In this document: piece after piece, positions 25,955 to 34,655 of the stretch | Numbering within the stretch: the first letter of the stretch is position 1 | Layout of the letters: every line of letters begins with the position of its first letter | NCBI GenBank assembly: GCA_963761035.1 | Contig: CAVXFH010000002.1 | Span: 1,612,001 to 1,676,000, forward strand | From: JARRQJ01 sp963761035 | Lineage (GTDB): Bacteria; Pseudomonadota; Gammaproteobacteria; DRLM01 | Length of the DNA: 64,000 bases | Direction of reading: 5' to 3' | Position numbers and translations under genes: made by a program | The notes under the pieces: model-generated | What the model was told of the DNA's origin: nothing | The model's input: only the letters and a program-made list of their open reading frames with translations | The model's database searches: none

Positions 25955-26698
25955 TTAATGGAGCGGCAGATAACGGCCCACGGCGCGGCTGATCAGCTCT
26001 CCCAGATAGCTGAGGAACAGGGTGCCCATGGCGGCGTGAAAACGCTTGGGATCGCGGCTGCCGATGCCGAACATGCCCAGGCATTTGGGTTGCAGACCGT
26101 CGGCGACCGGGGTATTGAGCGCCATTACCACCGCGGAGGCAACATTCTCGTGCTCAGGGGTTCCAAACAGGAAGTTCGATTGGGCCCGTCGCAGGTGACC
26201 GCACAACGGCTTGCCGGTGGCCAGCAGGGTGGCGAAAGCGGCGGCGTCCTGGTCTTTGTCCGAAAGGGCGCGGAGGTTCAACAGCTCGTGATCGTCGAAA
26301 TGGGGTAATTGACCTTCGTCGGCAAACAGACCCAGGACCAGGGCATCGGCGCGGAAATCGTTGTGCAGGCTGTCGCCCAATACCCGCAGGGTGGCGGAGA
26401 GGTCGTGGGCCTCTATCAGCGCCAAGGTGAGCCTCTGCATCTGCTCGTTGAGACGATCGTTGTCGCGCGCGACTTGTACCAGTGCATGAAGTTGGCGCTT
26501 CAAATCCTGATTCTTCGCGCGCAGCACGGCGACCTGCCGTTCGATAAGCGAGATGGCTCCCTCGGTAGGATGGGGGATTTGGATCTCCGCCAGCAGGCCG
26601 GAGTGAGTGACGAAGAAGTCCGGATGATCGCGCAAGTAGTCGGCGATGGCGTGTTCTTGCGCGGTGTCTTGCGAGATATCGTGTTGTCGAGTGCTCAT
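25955..26698 (-). CDS. DUF484 family protein
   Basis: This 247-residue protein lies between dapF and xerC as in many gammaproteobacteria. It has a helical N-terminal region (Ala-Ile-Ala-Asp-Tyr-Leu-Arg-Asp-His-Pro-Asp-Phe-Phe), a predicted coiled coil (about 50-100) and a GAF-like C-terminal domain. The ATG at 26698 overlaps the dapF stop by four bases (ATGA), implying translational coupling. The function is unknown; the position suggests a role linked to cell wall or chromosome segregation genes. Confidence 0.93.
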   Translation of the reverse strand: MSTRQHDISQDTAQEHAIADYLRDHPDFFVTHSGLLAEIQIPHPTEGAISLIERQVAVLRAKNQDLKRQLHALVQVARDNDRLNEQMQRLTLALIEAHDLSATLRVLGDSLHNDFRADALVLGLFADEGQLPHFDDHELLNLRALSDKDQDAAAFATLLATGKPLCGHLRRAQSNFLFGTPEHENVASAVVMALNTPVADGLQPKCLGMFGIGSRDPKRFHAAMGTLFLSYLGELISRAVGRYLPLH

Positions 26699-27525
26699 AA
26701 TTCTATTCTCCCCTCGAAGACCCGGACGGCCGGGCCGGTCATCCATATCGGATTGTTATCTCCTTGCCAGCGTATGGTCAAGTCGCCGCCCGGCAATTCG
26801 ACCGTCACCGTTTCTTCCAGTTGCCCCCAGCGCCGGCCCACCGCCACCGCGGCGCACGCGCCGGTGCCGCAGGCCAGGGTCTCGCCCGCGCCGCGCTCGT
26901 ACACCCGCAGCCGGATATGATCCGGGGCGACAACTTCCATAAAACCGACGTTGACCCGTTTGGGAAAACGCGGATGGCCTTCTATCAACGGACCCAGTTC
27001 CGCCACCGGCGCGCTGCGTACCTTGTCGACCCGCATTACCGCGTGAGGATTGCCTATGGATACCGCGCCGATGGTGATGCCGGTCTTCCCCGCCGCCAAC
27101 TCATAACGCAGCGCGGCGGCATCCGCCGTAAAGGGAATGTCCTGCGGCGCGAAGCGCGGCACGCCCATATTGACCGCGACCCTGCCGTCAGTCTCGATAC
27201 GGGGCCGGATGATGCCGCCGGCGGTTTCTACGGTGATTTCTTTTTTATCGGTGAGGCCGCGCTCACGGACGAAGTGGACGAAGCAGCGTGCACCGTTGCC
27301 GCATTGCTCTACTTCGCCGCCGTCGGCATTGAAGATGCGATAACGGAAATCGGCGCCGGCGTCGCGAGGGCGCTCCACTACCAGCACTTGATCGCAGCCG
27401 ATGCCGAAGTGCCGGTCGGCGAGCCGGCGGATTTGTTGCGGGGTGAGCGAGACGGACTGGGATATCGCGTCGATAACCACGAAGTCATTGCCCAGTCCCT
27501 GCATCTTGGTGAAGGCAATGGCCAT
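26695..27525 (-). CDS. dapF: Diaminopimelate epimerase
   Basis: DapF converts LL- to meso-diaminopimelate for lysine and peptidoglycan synthesis. The 276-residue product has the N-terminal Met-Gln-Gly-Leu-Gly-Asn-Asp-Phe block. The two catalytic cysteines are present, in Gln-Cys-Gly-Asn-Gly-Ala-Arg-Cys (first half) and Ala-Cys-Gly-Thr-Gly-Ala-Cys-Ala (second half). It is the first gene of dapF-DUF484-xerC. The functionally linked lysA is about 29 kb away. Confidence 0.97.
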   Translation of the reverse strand: MAIAFTKMQGLGNDFVVIDAISQSVSLTPQQIRRLADRHFGIGCDQVLVVERPRDAGADFRYRIFNADGGEVEQCGNGARCFVHFVRERGLTDKKEITVETAGGIIRPRIETDGRVAVNMGVPRFAPQDIPFTADAAALRYELAAGKTGITIGAVSIGNPHAVMRVDKVRSAPVAELGPLIEGHPRFPKRVNVGFMEVVAPDHIRLRVYERGAGETLACGTGACAAVAVGRRWGQLEETVTVELPGGDLTIRWQGDNNPIWMTGPAVRVFEGRIEL

Positions 27526-27623
27526 GGTTGTGCCCGTTCTCCGCTGTGGTGTTGCCGCGATTGTTATTTAAAGTTTAGCAGCTTGCCGTAACGCGGCGCC
27601 AGTTAGGCATGGGGATGGAATCG

Positions 27624-28514
27624 CTATGAAGGTGGAACGTGAACGACGCTGATGTCTCTCTCAGGTTGCAAAGTCGCATGCTCGATAGCAAAACGTTCCC
27701 GAAGCAGAGCGCGCAGCGTGTCGAGGGTTTCCTCCCAGGTAGCCATATTGGGGATAACAACGTGGGCGGACAGAATTACCTTACCCGAAGACAGTGTCCA
27801 GATGTGCAGATCGTGGATGGATCCTACTCCCTCCGCCGCTGCCATGGCCTTACCCACTTCGGGAAGTTTGAGATAATCCGGCACGCCTTCCATGATGACG
27901 TGCAAGGCCTCGCGCAACAAGCGCAGCGCCGAATACAGGATCAAGGCGCAGATCAGCAGGGACAGTAATGGATCGATGGGCGTCCATCCGGTGAAATAAA
28001 TCACGACGCCTGCGCTCAGCGCGGCGACGGACCCGAGGAGATCGCCCATGACGTGCATCAAAGCGGCGCGGGAGTTGAGGGTCTGCTCGCCGCGGTTGAG
28101 GATCCAGGCCGCGGTTAGATTGATCAGCAATCCCGCCAAGGCTATGCCGATTACCACGCCGCCCTTTACCGGCGCCGGGGATTGCAGGCGTAGGATTGCG
28201 GTAAAGGCAATGGTTGCGACCACCGCCACCATCAACAGGCTGTTGACCACGGCCGCCACCACTTCCGCCCGTCCCAGGCCATAAGAGTGGCGCGCCGAGG
28301 GCGGGCGCTTGGCAACCCAAGTCGCCAATGCCGCCAGGCCTAAAGCGGTGGCATCCGAGACCATGTGGCCGGCGTCGCTCAGCAAGGCCAGCGAATCGGC
28401 CCATAAACCGCCGCCGCCTTCGATGAAGGCGAATCCCAAGGTCAGCGCAAAGGCCCACGTCAAGCTGTGGCCGATAGCGTGTTCATGGTGCGGATGGCGG
28501 TGATCGTGCGTCAT
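27624..28514 (-). CDS. Cation diffusion facilitator efflux transporter
   Basis: This 296-residue CDF protein should export Zn2+ or related metals by proton antiport. It starts with a His-rich segment (Thr-His-Asp-His-Arg-His-Pro-His-His-Glu-His), followed by six membrane helices. The second helix has the metal-site pattern Ser-Asp-Ala-Gly-His-Met-Val-Ser-Asp-Ala, and the fifth has Leu-Met-His-Val-Met-Gly-Asp. A cytosolic C-terminal domain with Ile-His-Asp-Leu-His-Ile-Trp is typical of CzcD/ZitB types. The start at 28514 is chosen over a longer frame. Metal specificity is inferred from the His-x3-Asp motif. Confidence 0.93.
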   Translation of the reverse strand: MTHDHRHPHHEHAIGHSLTWAFALTLGFAFIEGGGGLWADSLALLSDAGHMVSDATALGLAALATWVAKRPPSARHSYGLGRAEVVAAVVNSLLMVAVVATIAFTAILRLQSPAPVKGGVVIGIALAGLLINLTAAWILNRGEQTLNSRAALMHVMGDLLGSVAALSAGVVIYFTGWTPIDPLLSLLICALILYSALRLLREALHVIMEGVPDYLKLPEVGKAMAAAEGVGSIHDLHIWTLSSGKVILSAHVVIPNMATWEETLDTLRALLRERFAIEHATLQPERDISVVHVPPS

Positions 28515-28673
28515 GGGCTCATGATAGGTAGAGAGGGAGTGAATATACAAGCCGGCGACGGCGGCAGCGGTTTCAAAACGGCCGCGGTAGGCGGATAATG
28601 CGTAAGATCGGATCGTACGGGTTACATTGCCGCGACGGTAAAACATAAAATGGATATTTGAGGAGTGACCGCC

Positions 28674-29069
28674 ATGTCTGGATTGACCCAAGGGCAGCTA
28701 GCGGAATTGCGGCAGCGTTTGCAGCAACGTCATGCGGCGCTGCGCGCCGAGATTCGTGAGGAATTGCTGGCGCTCGACGAATCACGCTATATCGATCTTG
28801 CGGGCCGGGTACACGACAGCGGCGAGGAATCGGTGGCGGATCTGCTCGCCGACCTGGACATCGCCCGGCTCGATCGTCACGTCAACGAGATACGGCGTAT
28901 CGAGGCGGCCTTCCGGCGCATCGATGTCGGCATTTACGGGGTTTGCCACGATTGCGATGCCGACATCGGCTATGAGCGCTTACAGAGCCAACCGATCGCC
29001 GACCGCTGCGTAGTCTGCCAATCTCAGTTCGAAAAAGCCTACGCCCATGAAGGGATGCCCAGCCTGTGA
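28674..29069 (+). CDS. TraR/DksA-type zinc-finger protein
   Basis: The 131-residue product has a helical coiled-coil region with many Glu/Arg (about 5-85), followed by a C-terminal four-Cys zinc finger: Cys-His-Asp-Cys and Cys-Val-Val-Cys, about 20 residues apart. This is the TraR/DksA architecture, acting in the RNA polymerase secondary channel. The coiled-coil tip region differs from canonical DksA, so ppGpp-linked function is uncertain. GAGGAG precedes the ATG at 28674. The gene is divergent from the CDF transporter and converges on ppa. Confidence 0.9.
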   Translation: MSGLTQGQLAELRQRLQQRHAALRAEIREELLALDESRYIDLAGRVHDSGEESVADLLADLDIARLDRHVNEIRRIEAAFRRIDVGIYGVCHDCDADIGYERLQSQPIADRCVVCQSQFEKAYAHEGMPSL

Positions 29070-29130
29070 AGTGCAGGGCTTCCCGATACATCCGCCATAT
29101 CCGCCGAAATCGGACGGCGCGGCGGGCTTC

Positions 29131-29679
29131 TTAGAAATTGGGTTTTTTCGGCGTTTCCTGGTAGCGCTTGATGCTCGCCGTGATCTCGGCCGTGGCCGCA
29201 TCCACGTTCGCCCAACCGTCTACCTTGACCCATTTACCCTTTTCCAGGTCCTTGTAGTGTTCGAAGAAGTGGGCGATCTGCGCCAATAGCGACGGCGGCA
29301 GATCGTCTATGCTCGCGCAGTTCTTGTACAGGGGAGTCAGCTTGTCCACCGGGACGGCGATGAGTTTGGCGTCCACGCCCGCCTCGTCGCTCATCTTGAG
29401 AACGCCCAAGGGCCGGCAGCGTATCACCGACCCGCTGATCAGCGGCAGCGGCGTCACCACCAGCACGTCCACCGGGTCGCCGTCCTCGCCCAGGGTGTGG
29501 GGGATGTAGCCATAGTTGCACGGATAAAACATGGCGGTGCTCATGAAACGGTCCACGAACAGGGCGCCGCTGTCTTTGTCGACTTCATACTTGACCGGAT
29601 CGCTGTGTGCCGGTATTTCGATGATAACGTTGATGTCGCTGGGGACATCACGGCCGGGGCTGATTCTGTCCAGGCTCAT
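29131..29679 (-). CDS. ppa: Soluble inorganic pyrophosphatase
   Basis: Cytosolic family I pyrophosphatase (182 residues) hydrolyses PPi to two phosphates. The signature Asp-Gly-Asp-Pro-Val-Asp-Val-Leu-Val with its catalytic aspartates is visible near residues 64-73, with Asn-Tyr-Gly-Tyr-Ile-Pro upstream and Lys-Met-x-Asp-Glu-Ala-Gly downstream. The ATG at 29679 gives the usual N-terminus. It is divergent from hppA, the membrane pyrophosphatase, so the two PPi-consuming enzymes share a 178-base intergenic region. Confidence 0.96.
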   Translation of the reverse strand: MSLDRISPGRDVPSDINVIIEIPAHSDPVKYEVDKDSGALFVDRFMSTAMFYPCNYGYIPHTLGEDGDPVDVLVVTPLPLISGSVIRCRPLGVLKMSDEAGVDAKLIAVPVDKLTPLYKNCASIDDLPPSLLAQIAHFFEHYKDLEKGKWVKVDGWANVDAATAEITASIKRYQETPKKPNF

Positions 29680-29857
29680 GGGGCGGCTCTCCTCGCGTAT
29701 TGAAAAAAGGCGCAAAGTATACCATGGCGGTCCGGGACGGGAGGCGGCCCGCGAGCTATCGTATGCGGGGCAATTGCGTCCGGCCGGGCTTTCTCCTATG
29801 CTCGCCGCTAATCTGCGATCTTGCTGAACGCTGGCCCAAGTTGGGGAAGGGGAACTC

Positions 29858-31864
29858 ATGGATTATCTGCATGCCTTACCGCCGTTACTCGGCGTCTTCG
29901 GCTTATGCGTAGCATTCTATTTATATCATCTGGTCAAGGCCTATCCCGGCGGCGAAGGCAAAGTGGCCGAGATTGCCGACGCGATACACGACGGCGCCAT
30001 GGTATTCATGCGTCGCGAGTATTCGGTGCTGGTGGTTTTCGTCATAGTTGTCGCCGTGTTGCTGGCCCTGTCCCTGGGCATTGCCACGGCGGGGGCCTTT
30101 ACCCTCGGCGCCTTTTGTTCGGCTGGCGCCGGCCTCATCGGCATGAGCACCGCCACCCGCGCCAATGTGCGCACTACCATGGCGGCGCATCGGGACGGCG
30201 CGGCGGCGGCCCTGTCCGTGGCTTTCTTCGGTGGTTCCATCATGGGGCTGACGGTGGCCGCGGTGGGACTGATGGGCCTGGGCGTTTTGTACATGATGTT
30301 CGGCGGCGATCCCGCCACTGCCCATGTCATCCACGGTTTCGGCATGGGCGCCTCCAGCGTGGCGCTGTTTTCCCGGGTGGGCGGCGGCATCTATACCAAG
30401 AGCGCCGATGTCGGCGCGGATCTGGTGGGTAAGGTCGAGGCCGGTATCCCCGAAGACGATCCGCGCAACCCCGGCGTGATCGCCGATAACGTGGGCGATA
30501 ACGTCGGCGACGTGGCGGGGATGGGTTCGGATATTTTCGAATCCTATTGCGGGGCCATGATCGCCACCATCGCCATGGCTACCACCATGTCCATGAAAAA
30601 TTTGAGTACCTTGGGCGCGCGCGCCGATCTGATGTTTTTGCCGCTGGCCTTGAGTTCCGCTGGATTACTCTGTTCCATCGCGGGCATCGTCCTGGTACGG
30701 ATGGCGGCATCGCGCCCGCCGGGTACGGCCCTGCGCATAGGCACCATAGGCGCGACGGTGTTATTCATGGCGGCGGCCTATGCCGTGATTGCCGGGCTGC
30801 ATGTGAACGCCACCGTGTGGGGCGCGGTATTCGGCGGAGCGGTCGGCGGCATCATCATCGGTCTCACCACCGAATATTTCACCGGCGGCAAGACCGTGCA
30901 GGGCATCGCCAAGGCGGGCGAGACCGGACCGGCCACGGTGATAATCGCGGGGCTTGCCGCCGGGATGCGGTCGGTGGTAGTGCCCTTGATCACCATCGCC
31001 GCCATCATCTTTGGCGCCAGCCATTTATGCGGTCTGTACGGCGTGGGCATCGCCGCGGTGGGCATGCTGGCCACGGTGGGCATCACCATGGCTATCGACG
31101 CCTACGGTCCTGTTGCGGATAACGCCGGCGGCATCGCCGAGATGGCGGGATTGGGGCCCGAGACCCGCAAGGTCACCGATTCCCTCGACGAGTTGGGCAA
31201 CACCACCGCTGCCATCGGCAAGGGCTTCGCCATCGGCGCCGCCGCCTTGGCGGCCCTGGCCATCATCGCCGCCTATGTGCAGGCCATCTCCCTGCGCCTG
31301 CCGGATTTCAGTTTGGCTTTGAACGATCCGCGGGTGCTGGGCGGCATGTTTCTCGGCGGCATCTTTCCCTTCCTGGTGGCGGCGCTCACCATGACGGCGG
31401 TGGGCGAGGCAGCCTTCGACATCATTCAAGAAATCCGCCGTCAGTTTCGCGAGATCCCCGGTTTGATGGAGGGTACCGCCCAGCCGGACAGTGCCCGTTG
31501 CGTGGATATCGCCACCCAGGCGGCATTGCGCAAGATGGTTTTGCCCGGCGTGCTGGCGGTGGCTGCGCCGGTGGTGGTGGGTTTCGGTCTCGGTCCCCAG
31601 GCCTTGGGCGGCATGTTGGGCGGCGCCTTGCTGGGCGGTGTTTTGCTGGCGCTGACCATGGCCAACGCCGGCGGCGCCTGGGACAATGCCAAGAAATATA
31701 TCGAGAAGGGTAATCTCGGTGGCAAGGGTTCAGACGTGCACAAGGCCGCGGTGGTGGGCGACACGGTGGGCGATCCCTTCAAGGATACCGCCGGGCCATC
31801 CATGAACATTTTGATCAACGTATTGGCGATCGTCAGTCTGGTGATCGCGCCGTTGCTGGGCTGA
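29858..31864 (+). CDS. hppA: Membrane-bound ion-translocating pyrophosphatase
   Basis: This 668-residue enzyme couples PPi hydrolysis to proton (or Na+) pumping across the inner membrane, with about sixteen helices. The active-site region Asp-Val-Gly-Ala-Asp-Leu-Val-Gly-Lys, Asp-Asp-Pro-Arg-Asn-Pro and Asp-Asn-Val-Gly-Asp-Asn-Val-Gly-Asp is complete, as is a second acidic loop near 615-645 (Asp-Asn-Ala-Lys-Lys, Asp-Thr-Val-Gly-Asp-Pro-Phe-Lys-Asp). Gly-Asn-Thr-Thr-Ala-Ala-Ile-Gly-Lys-Gly has Ala at the position that is Lys in K+-independent enzymes, so a K+-dependent type is predicted. It is preceded by AAGGGGA and converges on the PPi-type phosphofructokinase gene. Confidence 0.97.
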   Translation: MDYLHALPPLLGVFGLCVAFYLYHLVKAYPGGEGKVAEIADAIHDGAMVFMRREYSVLVVFVIVVAVLLALSLGIATAGAFTLGAFCSAGAGLIGMSTATRANVRTTMAAHRDGAAAALSVAFFGGSIMGLTVAAVGLMGLGVLYMMFGGDPATAHVIHGFGMGASSVALFSRVGGGIYTKSADVGADLVGKVEAGIPEDDPRNPGVIADNVGDNVGDVAGMGSDIFESYCGAMIATIAMATTMSMKNLSTLGARADLMFLPLALSSAGLLCSIAGIVLVRMAASRPPGTALRIGTIGATVLFMAAAYAVIAGLHVNATVWGAVFGGAVGGIIIGLTTEYFTGGKTVQGIAKAGETGPATVIIAGLAAGMRSVVVPLITIAAIIFGASHLCGLYGVGIAAVGMLATVGITMAIDAYGPVADNAGGIAEMAGLGPETRKVTDSLDELGNTTAAIGKGFAIGAAALAALAIIAAYVQAISLRLPDFSLALNDPRVLGGMFLGGIFPFLVAALTMTAVGEAAFDIIQEIRRQFREIPGLMEGTAQPDSARCVDIATQAALRKMVLPGVLAVAAPVVVGFGLGPQALGGMLGGALLGGVLLALTMANAGGAWDNAKKYIEKGNLGGKGSDVHKAAVVGDTVGDPFKDTAGPSMNILINVLAIVSLVIAPLLG

Positions 31865-31920
31865 GCGGGACCGGTCCTAGCCTATATAGATTGTCTCAAG
31901 CGGCATCGATGTTAGACAGA

Positions 31921-33189
31921 TCACTTTTTCGGGACAAAATCCGATGCCAGTTTTTTCCTCACCGCCGTATTTTTTAATTTCACGTAAGAAGGCAGGCCGT
32001 TTTTATACGGCGGATAGTCCTCGCCGCCGATCAGCGGCTGCAGATAGCGGCGGCAGGCGGCGGTGATGTGGAAACCGTCGCGGGTGATGAAGTTGCGCGG
32101 CATTTTTTTTTCCACGTTGGCGATCTTGGCCAGTGGCGCCATGCCGGTGGTCCAACGATAGGGTTGAGCGGATTTGCGCACGATAGTCGCCATCACTGCG
32201 TTGTGGCCTTGGAGCGCCATCTCTACCGCCGCCTTGCCCACCGCATAGGCTTGTTCCACGTCGGTCCTAGACGCAATATGGCGCGCGGCGCGCTGCAGAT
32301 AATCCGCTACCGCCCAGTGGTATTTGAGGCCCAGCCGTTCCTTGACGATGGCGGCGAGGCGGGGCGCGACGCCCCCCAATTGCGCATGGCCGAAGGCATC
32401 GCGCAGGCCGCTTTCCGACAGAAACGAGCCGGCCCGGTTTTTGATTCCTTCCGAGGTGGCGATGACGCAATGGCCAAATTGCGCGACTGAGTTTGTCACC
32501 TTGGCGAGGAAGGCGGTTTCGTCGAAGGGGAGTTCGGGGAACAGGATGATATGGGGCGCATCGCCGACCTTTTCGCAGGCCAGTCCCGTGGCGGCGGCGA
32601 TCCAACCGGCATGGCGGCCCATCACTTCCAGGATGAATACCTTAGTGGATGTCTCGGCCATGGAGGCCACGTCGAAGGCCGCTTCGCGAATGGAAGTGGC
32701 CACGTATTTTGCCACCGAGCCGAAGCCGGGGCAGGTGTCGGTGAGCGGCAGGTCGTTGTCCACGGTCTTGGGGATGCCGATGCAGGTGATGGGGTAATCC
32801 ATCTTCTCGCCGAGCTGGGAGACCTTGTAAGCGGTGTCCTGAGAGTCGTTGCCGCCGTTGTAGAAGAAGTAGCCGATGTCGTGGGCGCGAAACACCTCGA
32901 TAAGGCGCTCATATTCGGCCTTGCTCTCCTCCAATCCCTTCAGTTTATATCGCGCCGAACCGAAGGCCCCGCCCGGGGTGTGGCGCAAGGCGCGAACGGC
33001 GGCGGCGGATTCCTTGCCGGTATCGATCAGTTCTTCTCTGAGCACGCCCAGAATGCCATTGCGGCCGGCGTAGACCTTGCCGATCTTGCCGCGATGGCGG
33101 CGCGCCGTTTCGATAAGGCCGCAGGCGGTGGCATTGATGACGGCGGTGACGCCGCCGGATTGGGCGTAGAGTGCGTTCCTTTTACTCAT
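31921..33189 (-). CDS. pfp: Pyrophosphate-type 6-phosphofructokinase
   Basis: The 422-residue enzyme phosphorylates fructose 6-phosphate. PPi rather than ATP is the likely donor: the phosphate-binding segment reads Asn-Gly-Gly-Asn-Asp-Ser-Gln-Asp-Thr with Asp where ATP enzymes have Gly, and the catalytic segment is Pro-Lys-Thr-Val-Asp-Asn-Asp with Lys where ATP enzymes have Gly. Met-Gly-Arg-His-Ala-Gly-Trp is also present. It could use PPi reversibly, serving glycolysis or gluconeogenesis. It converges on hppA 56 bases away. The PPi assignment is inference from motifs. Confidence 0.92.
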   Translation of the reverse strand: MSKRNALYAQSGGVTAVINATACGLIETARRHRGKIGKVYAGRNGILGVLREELIDTGKESAAAVRALRHTPGGAFGSARYKLKGLEESKAEYERLIEVFRAHDIGYFFYNGGNDSQDTAYKVSQLGEKMDYPITCIGIPKTVDNDLPLTDTCPGFGSVAKYVATSIREAAFDVASMAETSTKVFILEVMGRHAGWIAAATGLACEKVGDAPHIILFPELPFDETAFLAKVTNSVAQFGHCVIATSEGIKNRAGSFLSESGLRDAFGHAQLGGVAPRLAAIVKERLGLKYHWAVADYLQRAARHIASRTDVEQAYAVGKAAVEMALQGHNAVMATIVRKSAQPYRWTTGMAPLAKIANVEKKMPRNFITRDGFHITAACRRYLQPLIGGEDYPPYKNGLPSYVKLKNTAVRKKLASDFVPKK

Positions 33190-33433
33190 GGTGCCTCCTC
33201 TTGGTGCAGTGCGGTACTCGCCGACCTGTCATGATGCGATGGCGATGAAGCATACTGCACGGTGCGTGAACTGTCCTCTTTTCGTTGACTCAACGGCGGA
33301 ACTCAGAGTAGGTTAACGGTCAATGATCGGAGGAGTCATTTCCGGTGCGGCAAGCGGTACCGCCGAAAAATAAGTTGAATCAACTGGTCAACAACCAGCA
33401 CATGTAGCCACTGCCTAGCGTGAGGACACCGTC

Positions 33434-34648
33434 ATGAGAATCGTTTTATTGGGAGCGCCCGGATCGGGGAAGGGGACGCAAGGGAAATTGCTTGCGTCTA
33501 AGTATAAGATTCCACAAATATCCACGGGCGATTTATTGCGGGCGGCGGTGATCGCTGGTACGGCTCTGGGGCGGCAGGCCAAGGCGGCCATGGACGCCGG
33601 CCAACTGGTCTCCGACGAGATCGTGTTGGGCATCATCGGGGAACGCCTGGGGGAGGCGGATGCAAAAAAAGGATTTATCCTTGACGGTTTTCCCCGCAAT
33701 ATCCCGCAGGCGGAAGCCTTGGACCGGATGCTGGACGGCCTGGGCACCCCACTCCAGGCGGCCTTGCTGATCAATGTGGACGTGGAGGTGCTCATTGAGC
33801 GGCTCACCGGACGGCGCACCTGTGAATCTTGCGGCCAGATGTACAACGTCTATACCTCGCCCTCCCGGCTCGATGACCGTTGCGATAAGTGCGGCGGCAA
33901 TCTCCGCCATCGCGCCGACGACAACGAAGAAACCATCAGCAACCGTTTGCGCGTCTATGATCAGCAGACCTCGCCCCTGGTCACCTATTATCGGGAGAGG
34001 GGCAAACTGCGGACCGTGGATGGCGAAGGTGAGATTTCTCAAATCTTCTCCGGGATCGAGCGGGAACTGCGCAATCTGCCGGCGGCCCCCGCGGCGCCCA
34101 AACTCGCTGTCGCCAGCGTGCCCGCCGCGGTAACCTCCGAGGATGACAAGCGGTCGGTAACCTTGGCGGATTTGCAGAAGAAGGTGATGGCGCATGCCAA
34201 GGCCGCCAAGGTGCCTGCCGCCAAAAAGACAACGGCGGCGGGGAAGAAGCCGGCTGAAAACAAACCGGCGGCGAAGGCGACCGCCAAGAAGACCGCCGCC
34301 AAAAAGAAAGCGGCAAAGAAGGCTGTTAAGAAGGCACTGGTAAAGAAAAAGGCGGTTGCCAAGCGGAAAACCGCGAAAAAGGCAATCATGAAGAAAAAGG
34401 CGATGAATAAGAAGGTGACTGCCAAGAAGACGCTTAAGAAAAAGGTAGCGGCAAAGAAGGCTGTTAAGAAGAAGATGGCGGCAAAGAAGAAGTCCACCGC
34501 GAAGAAGGCGGTGACGAAGAGGAAAACGGCAGTGAAGAAGAAGGTCGCCAAAAAGGCCGCTGTGAAGAAGTTCGCGAAGAAGCGGCCGACCAAAAAGGCG
34601 GCGAAGAAGAAGGCGGTCAAGAAAATGCGCGGCTTTGGAAGGCGCTGA
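33434..34648 (+). CDS. adk: Adenylate kinase with histone-H1-like lysine/alanine tail
   Basis: Residues 1-215 are a complete adenylate kinase that interconverts ATP + AMP and 2 ADP. The P-loop Gly-Ala-Pro-Gly-Ser-Gly-Lys-Gly-Thr, Asp-Gly-Phe-Pro-Arg, and a LID with Cys130, Cys133, Cys150 and Cys153 (zinc-type) are visible. The typical enzyme ends near residue 215. Here a Pro/Ala linker is followed by about 145 residues (260-404) almost wholly of Lys, Ala, Val and Thr in Ala-Lys-Lys and Lys-Lys-Ala repeats, resembling bacterial H1-like and AlgP-type tails. It is in frame with no stop. hemB starts eight bases after its stop. The tail may bind nucleic acid. Confidence 0.95.
   Translation: MRIVLLGAPGSGKGTQGKLLASKYKIPQISTGDLLRAAVIAGTALGRQAKAAMDAGQLVSDEIVLGIIGERLGEADAKKGFILDGFPRNIPQAEALDRMLDGLGTPLQAALLINVDVEVLIERLTGRRTCESCGQMYNVYTSPSRLDDRCDKCGGNLRHRADDNEETISNRLRVYDQQTSPLVTYYRERGKLRTVDGEGEISQIFSGIERELRNLPAAPAAPKLAVASVPAAVTSEDDKRSVTLADLQKKVMAHAKAAKVPAAKKTTAAGKKPAENKPAAKATAKKTAAKKKAAKKAVKKALVKKKAVAKRKTAKKAIMKKKAMNKKVTAKKTLKKKVAAKKAVKKKMAAKKKSTAKKAVTKRKTAVKKKVAKKAAVKKFAKKRPTKKAAKKKAVKKMRGFGRR
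34211..34645 (+). repeat. AAGAAG-rich coding repeat for the lysine/alanine tail
   Basis: This part of adk is built of degenerate AAGAAGGC and AAAAAGGC units, coding Lys-Lys-Ala. About half the residues are Lys and a quarter Ala. Unit lengths vary and codons differ (AAG, AAA), so it is not a simple tandem repeat but an amplified low-complexity tail. Such tracts are prone to slippage and length change between strains. Confidence 0.85.
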
Positions 34649-34655
34649 GGTAACT

